64,000 nt of DNA. It comes from Ipomoea triloba. Its lineage: Eukaryota; Streptophyta; Magnoliopsida; Solanales; Convolvulaceae. Shown here one piece after another: positions 47,860 to 64,000 of this stretch (positions within the stretch are counted from its first letter, which is position 1; each line of letters opens with the position of its first letter). The stretch spans positions 5,146,071-5,210,070 of the forward strand of contig NC_044916.1 of NCBI RefSeq assembly GCF_003576645.1, given 5' to 3'. The translations under genes were made by a program, and so were the position numbers. Under the pieces are notes generated by a model, which ran no database searches, was not told where the DNA came from, and was given only the letters and a program-made list of their open reading frames with translations.

Positions 47860-48440
47860 ACCCGGCCCAACCTACATTCATAAGCTCCATCAAAATAACC
47901 TAGCAGCCAACAAATTGAGAGAGAAAAATAAACGAGGGAGACGCGGAGAGTAAAAAGGGGTCGACGACCGGAGTCACGGCCACCACCGCCGCTTCTCCAC
48001 TGTCACGGCCAGAGCCTCATCACTGCTCGCCATCGCCGATCGGAGGTCTCCCGTGTCCCGCAACCACCATCGCCGCTCGTCTCTACCACGACCAGTGGTC
48101 GGCCGGCCGTAGCCGTCACCATCACAGTCCAACGAGATAAAAAAAACCAAGCAAGTGGCGACGAGGAGGACTGTTGCCGCCGCCTTCCTCCGCTGGAGCA
48201 CCACCGTGACCCGCCATAACCGCCGCAAACCTCTAGCGGATTGCAGTCGGAGGGTGAATCGTTCGAGATTCGAGGCGCCGATCAGGACGCCGGTCGAAGA
48301 CAAAAAGGAAGGTTTGGTTGATTTTCAGTTTTGAGTTTGTGATGTGGCTTAATCGTTCATCGATTGAAGGCCGCCATCTCCGGTAGCCGAGCAGCGCCGT
48401 CTCACAGACCGCGGTCGCCAGGTAAAAAAAATTAATTTTT
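47860..48440 (-). other. GC-rich block inside the LTR element, possible captured sequence
   Basis: Compared with the AT-rich surroundings this block is markedly GC-rich, with CACCACCGCC and CGGCC motifs. It lies between the 5' LTR (right) and the pol remnants, in the leader/gag position. A 109-codon minus-strand frame (47974-48303) is Arg-rich and low in complexity, with no recognised domain. It could be a retroelement leader or a captured host fragment. Short tandem repeats (ACTATCAAGTATAT x3, then ACAGATGCAGATATATAT x2) follow at about 48733-48830. Confidence 0.35.
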
Positions 48441-49204
48441 TTTAACGCATACAATTCGGTGAATATATGCAAAAAAAATCAGAATACATGGACTGGAAGA
48501 GATTGATTTTGCAATTAATTTTGCAGTACTGATATTGATATGTATATCCAGAAATTGACTGTGATTTCAAAACTGAATTTGAACGATATTTGTACAGGAA
48601 GACATATACATCTAATTTTGTTTTTGAGTAGAGGAATAATGGTTGCAGTAGATACTAAAAAAAATGGCATCCTTCACTTAAAAGGTAAAAGGTGAATTTT
48701 CTTAGCAATAAGTGCACAGTAGCAAAAACATATACTATCAAGTATATACTATCAAGTATATACTATCAAGTATATATAAACTTACAGATGCAGATATATA
48801 TATTACAGATGCAGATATATATACTACTAGAAAACATATAATCATGTTATCAAGATTGCACAAATTCACAAATGCATAATAGATAAACATATGCGATTTT
48901 GAGGCATCCGCAAATAATAAGACAGAATATTACCGTTCACCGAAAAGAGCGTGCTGATAACGTGTTGAGATTTTGTTGTGCCCATTGGCCTTTAGCTCCT
49001 AACCGTGAACATTGCAGGTTGTAGGGAAAGAGTAAAGGGATAGAGAGAACAAAGAATAGAGAGAAAGTGGTTTCATTCCATCATACATGTACAAGTTACA
49101 AAGGACATATATATATAACAGTAGTAATAATAACAATCATAATGGTGACCGTTACAACAGTTACAAAATAATGGCCACTAAATACATTTCTTTATAACAG
49201 GTAT

Positions 49205-50440
49205 GTTGTTATATTCAATAATGTCCTGCATATCTTTCAGCATTGAGGTTGACAACCTGTGAAAGTTGTCTATTAATTTTTTTGAGTCACTTAACTATGA
49301 GCAATCTAGGTTGGTTTATGCAATTTCCTTCATTGCCCCTTTATGAACCTGCTTCTACAGACATCTCGATACATATCGTGGACAATTTAGTGAAAATTTT
49401 TAAAAGTGAGAATATTAACTAAATGTAAAATATTTTTAAAATTTAAATTTGAAAATTAAAAATGAAATAAATCAAAAACAAAATATCATTATAATCAAGT
49501 AATTGATAGTGAAATAATAAAAAAATTCACTATAGTTGACTATCTAGTCGTGATATGAACCGTATGTTGTCATATTCAATAATGTTCACCACATCTTAGT
49601 GAGAGCTAAGTGGATATTTGGAAATTTTAGCAAAATGGCATTTTATTAAGTGGATATTTTGTGGTACTAATATAAGTGAGGTCCACTTTCTAGTTGTGTC
49701 GGAATCAAAGTGAATTTGAATTTTTCGTAGTGAGACGAAGAAATTGATATATTGTACAGTACTCAAAATGGATAATGGATTAATGGGTGAACGATAAATT
49801 CATTCTCAATTTGATTTTTTATCCAATGACATTCATATTTTTTTCAGAACAAATTTATAAGTGTTGTTATGCAGTAGTGCATTAAATTCTTCGTGCATTG
49901 CGGTCCTCTATTCAGGGTCGCTTTTCATAGCTTGGGAGTGACATGTGGGTTCTGAGTCATCAATACATGCAATTAGAGGTTTGTTACCTATGAAATCACG
50001 AGTCATGTGCCTTAGGATCATAAGATGCGTGCATTAAGGGCGCTCAGGTACGTATAAAGTGATGGGCTGTTTGGAGGGTACGTATTTATTAGTGGTGGAG
50101 GGGTGGAGGATATATCTGAGAGGGTATGAAAGGAGGACACAGTGTCACCGGTGGATGGTGGTGGCATAGTGTCTTCCGCAGTGGTGGTCTGTTGGTTGAT
50201 AGCCATGAATCTTTTAGGTTTGTTAATACTAGATGAGAACAATAAATCTAGGAACAGAAATAGTAAATGGTAATATTCCTAATAATATAGGGGTTGGAAG
50301 AATGAATTCTAGTTTGCTTAGAATATAGAGTCTTATTACACCCAACACAATAGCACATCAATCAATGACAGACACACACACACACAAAAATTGAAAAGTT
50401 GTCTTTCTTTATACTAGTAAACGAACAACAAAGGCAACTT
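49205..50440. other. Resumed tandem repeat, then intergenic DNA
   Basis: Positions 49205-49600 continue the repeat unit interrupted by the LTR element. From about 49600 to 50440 no gene is recognised. A minus-strand 74-codon frame near 50018-50242 is Ser/Thr/Pro-rich and could be a degraded retroelement piece, but has no diagnostic motif. Confidence 0.4.
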
Positions 50441-50610
50441 GCTCCAAAAAATCATTTCTAACCAAACAATAAGGCCATACATATCACATGCATTCTGAAT
50501 CCACTTGCCCAAAACTCATTGACTCATCATTGCCATGATTTTATCTCTATTTATTACGCACAATAAATGCATCAAATGACACACTCATTGCAGCTGATCT
50601 TCCCCAGAGT
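50440..50610 (+). promoter_or_regulatory. Conserved upstream block of gene C
   Basis: AACCAAACAATAAGGCC, GCATTCTGAATCCACTTGCCCAAAA, CTCATTGACTCATCATT, ATGATTTTATCTCTATTTATTA and GCACAATAAATGCATCAAATGACAC parallel the region before gene B and the orphan block at 37930-38150. The leader GCAGCTGATCTTCCCCAGAG immediately precedes the start codon. Probable core promoter and 5' leader; no TATA assignment is made. Confidence 0.5.
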
Positions 50611-50616
50611 TCAACC

Positions 50617-58859
<8,243 letters not shown>

Positions 58860-59212
58860 TATTCAATTTTCGTCCCTACAAAGTTAAAAACCTTTGGCAA
58901 TAAGCTAATATACATATTTTTGTCTTTATATTTTGTGGATATCCAACTTTATTGATTATTATATTATTAATACACGTTTAAAACTAGTCATTGTTATAAG
59001 TATTAGGAAATAATAAATATAATATTTTTTAAACAAAACGAAAGCTTCGTATATTAACTTAAGTCCAGTTTCAAAACATGAACAATAAAAGAGAAAGGGA
59101 CCAAAAACAATACAGTCCATACAACGGCCTGAATTCGATAAGGCCTCCCTAGTTATACACTTATACCTTATACTAAATATAATTTTTTTTTTTTTTAGTT
59201 TTTTGGCTTATA
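58860..59212. other. Region downstream of gene C
   Basis: Presumed 3' UTR and flank of gene C. AATAAATTA/TATAAT-type AT-rich stretches are present, but no polyadenylation signal is singled out. No other gene. Confidence 0.4.
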
Positions 59213-59630
59213 TATAATTAGGAGTTAATTCCTTTTTTGTCCTAGATTTATAGGTGATAATTCACTTTTAATCATTTTTTTAAAACTTCCACATTGATCA
59301 TAGTATTATTGTAGCATGACCAATTTTAGTCCTTCGTTCATCAACAAAATCGTTGAAATATCGTTAATACAAAGACATTTCAATATTTTTTTATACAAAG
59401 TATGTTGAACCGCTATATCTTTTATGTTTATTTTTTTTTAATACATTCATAATTGAAGATCGAAATGTCCTTGTATTTAACGATATTTAAACTGATTTGT
59501 TGATAAAGGACCAAAAATAGTCCTGCCACAATAATACTATGACCAAAAGTGGATGTTCTAATAAAAAATAACTAAAAGTGATCTGTCACATATAAATCTA
59601 AGATCAAAAATTGAATTAATTCTATAATTA
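59213..59630. mobile_element. Foldback MITE with 8-bp target duplication
   Basis: The element 59221-59622 is flanked by TATAATTA (59213-59220 and 59623-59630). The halves are imperfect inverted copies over about 190 bp: GGAGTTAATTCC...GTCCTAGATTTATAGGTGA on the left; GAATTAATTC...GATCTTAGATTTATATGTGA inverted from the right. Similar design to 24416-24956 but unrelated in sequence. Confidence 0.75.
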
Positions 59631-60220
59631 ACAATAACTAGTACTCCACCCGTGCGTTGCACGGTATGAATAAACGACCAATGCTTTTAATATATAAAAT
59701 ATAAAATATAAAATTATTAATATGTTCGATGCACAAATTGTATCTATAAACATACATACATACATATATATATACACACTAACATGTAAAACAAATTTTT
59801 TTTAAAAATCTGAAAAAATATTTTCTTAAATCAATATTTATATCAAATTAATATAAAATAATAATAATATAAGTTATTAGTTAACTTATACTACTAATAT
59901 AGGCTATTAGTTAACATACTATCCATTAGCTTATTGTAAAAAATAATAATAATATAGTTTATTAGTTAACAGGCCCAATTCATGTATATAGTATTATGTA
60001 TATTAATTAAACCCAACAACTTAGCCCACTACTACAGCCCAAACCCGGTCCACAAACCCAACATATATAAGCCACAGAATCTAGATCAAACCCAATCCTC
60101 CTATCCTATTTTCCCGTCGTCTTCTTCGCCTCTCTGCCCTAACCCCTTACTACCTTCCTCTACTGAAATGGAAGGCAAGTCAAAATCATCCACCTAAAAC
60201 CTCTATCTCTCTTCCCCAAC

Positions 60221-60747
60221 ACCAAAACGAGGGGTGTGCATTCGGTTAAACGTTCGGTTAACCGAACCGTTTTAACCGAACCGAATTAACCGAAATTTTA
60301 AAACTTTTAACTGTTAACCGAACCGAAGTATGTGTTACCGAATTAACCGAACCGAATTTTTTTTTCGGTTAACCGATTAACCGAAATTTTTTAACCTAAA
60401 ATATAAAATTCTAAAAATAACACCTAAAATAATAAATCCAATTAAAATAAAATACAAATCATCCATAACTTCAAATATTCAAACATCCATAACTTCACAT
60501 CTTCAATCTAATTAGTATTTAGTATTTATATTTAATTATTTATCTATATATATAAAAATTCGGTTAACCGTTTGGTTAATTCGGTTAACCGACCTTTCGA
60601 ACCGAATTAACCGTTAACCGAAATTTCAAGATTCCTTTAACCATTAACCGAACCGAATTTTTCGGTTCGGTTAATGGTTAACCGAAATTTTTCGGTTCGG
60701 TCGGTTAACCGAAATTTTTCGGTAAATTGCACACCCCTAACCAAAAC
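60221..60747. mobile_element. hAT foldback MITE rich in CGGTTAACCG, 8-bp duplication
   Basis: The element 60229-60739 is flanked by ACCAAAAC (60221-60228 and 60740-60747). Ends GAGGGGTGTGCATTCGG and inverted TAGGGGTGTGCAATTTACCG match. The arms are built from repeated TTCGGTTAACCGAACCG palindromic units, so the sequence can fold extensively. An 8-bp duplication with YAGGG-type ends fits hAT. Confidence 0.85.
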
Positions 60748-61279
60748 TCCTCCTAATCGTCTACAGATTCCAACTTTTGAACACCGGAAATCGAATCCAC
60801 AAAATATGCGAAACATTGTATCTATAACTTCTTCGATTTCCAGATATAATATATGCTATAAGGTAAGGTTTATTTCAATTATCAAATTTATAAATTTACT
60901 TTTAATTTATTAGATACAAACCCTAATCAATTTGTTCAATATTCAACTGTAAAAGCTATTCAACTGTAAAAGCCTACCAGACGAAGTCAATCTGTGTAAA
61001 ATCAATCTGTGCGTGCAGAACAATCTCGAAAGTGAAAACTGAAATTGAAAGGAAAATGAAGCTCGTAGAAAGATAAGTATTCCATGACCTTAAAATTGTT
61101 TTCTAAATTCATTCTCTGTTTGTGTGTTTAAATTTAGGGTTAACTCTGTCTGTGTGTTTGAATTAGGTGTTGGGGGTCCGAAATTTCTGCTCAAGGAGGA
61201 AGTAGAATGGGACTTTTCCAAGGATAGAGAAATACATTCAAACACAAACCATAGGTAATATACGATTTTCCCTAGCTTT

Positions 61280-61312
61280 TTTTTTTTTTTTTTNTTTTTT
61301 TTTTTTTTTTTC
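61280..61312. repeat. Poly-T run with an N
   Basis: About 33 T with one N at 61294; an unresolved homopolymer just left of the autonomous-type Helitron end. Confidence 0.9.
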
Positions 61313-61524
61313 TGTACAGAAATGTAGGTATATTTTGTGTTTTTGTGTGCATGTATAATATATAACTAGCTATTGACCCGTGCGATGCACGGACTAATAT
61401 TAATATTAATAGGAATGAAGCGTTTTTGTACAAAAAGGCAGTTAAAACGTTAAAAACTTTGGAAAGGAAACAAATGTTAAGATTAATGAATTTAGAAATT
61501 ACAAAGTATTAATTAATTAACAAA

Positions 61525-63997
61525 TTACAAATTGTTAAAAACTTCTTTGTAAACTACATTAGTTGTACTATTAAGAGTACTTTTTGAATCATCACAAATT
61601 AAAATCTTGAGGCCGTTTGGNTGAATCATCACAAATTAAAATCTTGAGGCCGTTTGGTTGACTTATTCTTGATGCAGCAACATATAGTTGTCCATGGACA
61701 AAAACTGGTTTCCTAAGGATCAAACCAACATTAGACAAAGTTTGGCCTTGACTCTTGTTGATAGTCATTGCATATGACAACATGAGAGGAAATTGTCTTC
61801 TATTGAACTTGAAAGGCAATCTTGTGTCAGATGGCGTTATCGTCATTCTAGCAATCAAAACCCTAGTGTCAGCATTTGGTCCTGCAAGTATACTTCCTTC
61901 AACCACATGTTCAGCTAATCTTGTAACAACCAACCTAGTACCATTGCATAGTCCTAGACTGTGATCAATATTTCTCATTAACATTACAGGTGACCCAACC
62001 TTTAATGTTAAAGCATGATTTGGCAGGCCTGAAGCTCTAATAGTGTTTAAGAATTCAGGTGTATGGACATTTGCAAGTACAGTAGAAGAACCATCAGCTT
62101 TGCAAGCTGTGTCAGAACTGAAATATGTCTTCCCTTCACCTATAGTCAAGTCGGACATATATTCATTTACTTCATTGACAACTTGTAATGTTGGTGCTAA
62201 AATAGCACTGCTATGAAAGCAGCTATCATCAATTATACCACTGTTGAACTGAGGGAAAGTACTATTAACAATAGTTGCAATAGGATCACCATTACATTTC
62301 AACAACATTTGAGAAGGGATATCAACCTCAGCGTAACCATCGTTATCTTCGCCAATAGTACCATCACCTATTGAAGAAAGCCAGTTTGCAAATTCTTCCA
62401 TTCGTTGTTGATCCAAACCAGGTTGCATACTATTTAACCTCAAATTCTTTGTTAGGCGCATAACTTTGCAATGCTTCCAAAGGTATGATGAATTGATAGC
62501 TGAAGAAACAATGTCTTGTCTTGATCCTTTTGGCACAATAGGTAAAATTTGCCTAAAGTCACCTCCGAATACCACTGTTTTACCTCCAAATGTCCTATGA
62601 CAACTGTCTTGATTAACAAATCTTAATATATCTCGCATTGTTCGACTGTCTTGATTAACAAATCTTAATATATCTCGCATTGTTCGATCCAAAGCCTCAA
62701 AACAGTGCAATATATCTCGCATTGTTCGATCCAAAGCCTCAAAACAGTGCTTGTGCATCAGCATTGTTCGATCCAAAGCCTCAAAACAGTGCTTGTGCAT
62801 CATTGGTGCTTCATCCCAAATTATCAACTTCGCTGCAACAATGAGATCTGCCAACTGGCTAATTATCAACTTCGCTGCAACAATGAGATCTGCCAACTGG
62901 CTACCTTGATGAATATTGCAAGTTGACTCTTCATTGATAGAAATAGGTATTGCAAATCTAGAGTGTGCTGTCCGTCCTCCCGGCAAAAGCAAAGATGCTA
63001 TACCACTGAATGCCACATTGATAGCTATTTGACCTTTAGCTCTAATATAAGCTGATAATGCCCTCCAAAGAAATGTTTTGCCAGTACCACCATACCCGTA
63101 AACAAAGTACAATCCACCCTTGTTAGAATAAACATCAGAAATAACAGCATCATAAATTGACCTTTGTTCATCTATAAGTTGAGCATGAAGTAACTGACTT
63201 TCTTTAGCAAGCAACTCACGATCGTATGATAACTCTTCCAAGATCAACCTATTGTTAGTCGTAAGAGACAATTCTTCTGAGACTAAAGGCACGTCTGGAA
63301 AATCCTTCAAACTCTTATTGTAAAGTAATAGCAGTTTTTCCAACTGTATCAGTGCAAACTCCTTTTTTTCTTGGTCGTTTAGAAACAAATCTGAGGAATT
63401 AAAATTATAAATTTGTTAGTTAAAAGAAAGGCTAATTTACAATGTAATTAAGATAATATACATCATTTGATGTTAAGAAAGTATGGACAAATGAATACCT
63501 TGATCATTTAATACTTTTCGTCGATTGTATTGAGCATCTTCTGCCAGATATGTCCAAACCTCGTTCCAAACATATTCAGGCCTCCCCATTGTGTTTGCCA
63601 TTAAAAGTGTGACAAACAACTTTCTTAGTGAATGTGCAGTAGACCATTCGCTAGCTTCCTTAATTGCATCAATGTACTCAAGATCATCATCTAGTAACCC
63701 ACGGGCATAACATGCATCCTTAAAAGTGTTGTACTCTTTTCCATTATATGTTTTGATGTCTTCAAAACTCTGAGGTCCTCGAACTATGTTCAATAGGCAA
63801 CGAAGATAATAAAGCTCCCCAGTACCAGGTGGTACGTAAAAAATACGACCAATTGAAAAACCACGTTGCCTTGGCTGCCATTGCCGCACATTTTTTTTCC
63901 AAACAAATTTATTCGGCATTTCAATATAACATAGCAATCTCGCTTCAGAGTATTTCTTGTTAGCTTCAAACCATTCAGTAAACATGCTTTCGCCCAA
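61525..63997 (-). CDS. Helitron PIF1-like helicase domain (partial, one intron, artefactual internal repeats)
   Basis: C-terminal part of a Helitron Rep/helicase protein; the helicase unwinds DNA during rolling-circle transposition. Two exons: 63997 (window edge) to 63499 and 63390 leftward, with a 108-bp GT-AG intron (63391-63498) that joins in frame. Upstream part: RQRGFSIGRIFYVPPG, YYLRCLLNIVRGP, LRKLFVTLL. Helicase landmarks: Walker A GYGGTGKT, Walker B IIWDEAPM, GGDFRQILP, MTINKSQGQTLSNVGL and QLYVAASR. The last three bases of the likely stop codon are 61525-61527, reached after NVVYKEVF, a usual Helitron ending. An N at 61621 and a repeated 36-bp stretch disturb the frame there. Four 42-bp duplications (62603-62902) insert false 14-residue repeats between Walker A and GGDFRQ. 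The protein is cut by the window end. Confidence 0.8.
61585..61657. other. 36-bp duplication around a single N
   Basis: 61585-61620 and 61622-61657 are identical (TGAATCATCACAAATTAAAA onward) with N at 61621. It disrupts the 3' end of the helicase frame and looks like a contig join. Confidence 0.85.
62603..62902. repeat. Four exact 42-bp duplications in the helicase gene (probable unmerged overlaps)
   Basis: Pairs: 62603-62644/62645-62686, 62667-62708/62709-62750, 62719-62760/62761-62802 and 62819-62860/62861-62902. Each is an exact 42-bp repeat, staggered along the true sequence as at 43497-43850. They add four 14-residue repeats to the translated helicase. Confidence 0.85.
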
Positions 63998-64000
63998 GGT

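Larger units (their letters stand above)
41159..49204 (-). mobile_element. LTR retrotransposon with 237-bp LTRs and decayed copia interior
   Basis: LTRs TGTTGAGATTTTG...CTTTATAACA at 41164-41400 (again at 43002-43238 through the assembly duplication) and 48963-49199. Target duplication GGTAT lies on both sides (41159-41163, 49200-49204). Joining the flanks restores the surrounding repeat (ATGAACGGTATGTTGT). The LTRs differ at two positions that I could find. A minus-strand purine tract adjoins the left LTR (CTCCCCCTTGG on +), so the element points left. The interior has only a broken copia RT (for example GYKWMFVRKRN at 45121-45172, minus strand), so it was presumably moved by proteins supplied in trans. 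Confidence 0.8.
59638..61365 (-). mobile_element. Helitron 3' end and possible Helitron body with gene-like fragments
   Basis: On the minus strand the hairpin CCGTGCAACGCACGG (59650-59664) is followed by GTGGAGTA and CTAG (59638-59641), then T. This is a Helitron 3' terminus. The element therefore extends rightward from 59638; its 5' end was not identified, so the right limit given is only the start of the next Helitron. The interior has promoter/leader-like sequence before ATGGAAGGCAAGTCAAAA (60169), with a stop after nine codons. It also has exon-like pieces near 60760-60860 and 61155-61250. Captured host fragments are typical of plant Helitrons, but the source gene is not recognised. Confidence 0.5.
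61366..64000 (-). mobile_element. Helitron (3' end in window) carrying a RepHel-type helicase
   Basis: On the minus strand the hairpin CCGTGCATCGCACGG (61378-61392) is followed by GTCAATAG and CTAG (61366-61369), then T. This is a Helitron 3' terminus, 159 bp past the likely stop of a minus-strand PIF1-type helicase. Gene and terminus have the same orientation and spacing expected of a potentially autonomous Helitron. The Rep domain and 5' end would lie beyond the right edge of the window. Confidence 0.75.

Noticed and set aside
47974..48303. 109-codon minus-strand frame in the GC-rich block
   Set aside because: Low-complexity, Arg-rich, no domain, and located in the leader region of an LTR element. 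Kept only as a compositional anomaly.
62603..62902. 14-residue repeats in the helicase considered as a novel insertion domain
   Set aside because: The repeat length is exactly 42 bp at every junction and equals that of artefacts 19 kb away. It would break the region between Walker B and the GGDFRQ motif.

Overview
The window is nuclear DNA from a flowering plant, almost certainly a eudicot. It is AT-rich and full of simple repeats and transposons. Its host genes are leucine-rich-repeat receptor kinases of a plant-specific architecture, split into about 24 exons with GT/AG introns. I cannot fix the species. No rRNA, tRNA or CRISPR feature was recognised.

The backbone is a head-to-tail tandem array of three paralogous receptor-like kinase genes of the LRR-VIII-2 type, all on the + strand. 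Each has a signal peptide, an LRR ectodomain built from 66-75 nt exons, a malectin-like domain, one membrane helix and a Ser/Thr kinase. Gene A (5741-19271) assembles from 24 exons into an open frame of 969 residues, although a Ty1/copia retrotransposon sits in intron 7. Gene B (28447-33836) is a pseudogene with two 1-bp deletions and a lost splice donor. Gene C (50617-58859) is open and encodes 993 residues. The active-site residues of A and C are intact, so both may be functional cell-surface receptors. Because the exons align one to one, each paralog serves as an empty-site control for insertions in the others.

The rest is mobile DNA. 1-4350: repeats, a MITE and a decayed copia pol. 4376-5740: gene A upstream region, split by two MITEs. 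9424-14355: copia element in gene A intron 7, 5-bp target duplication TATAC. 19393-20849: non-autonomous Helitron. 20940-28000: cluster of MITEs, including a Mutator-like family with 9-bp target duplications and tandem-repeat interiors, a long foldback element nested in another element, and a LINE tail. 34430-38150: elements embedded in TA repeats, a MITE and an orphan copy of the gene upstream block. 38560-49600: diverged tandem repeats interrupted by a second LTR element (5-bp duplication GGTAT). 59221-64000: a foldback MITE, two Helitron 3' ends and a minus-strand Helitron helicase that runs off the window.

Two assembly problems matter. A stretch of about 1.84 kb is present twice with a single N between the copies (39873-41709 and 41711-43538). 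At nine junctions in two unrelated places (43497-43850 and 62603-62902) exactly 42 bp is repeated, which I read as contig overlaps that were not merged. Because 42 is a multiple of 3, these errors leave reading frames open and give proteins false internal repeats. I did not find a clear new biological system. The most original items are the Mutator-like MITE family, the contrasting fates of the three receptor genes, and the non-autonomous-looking LTR element with nearly identical LTRs around a decayed interior.
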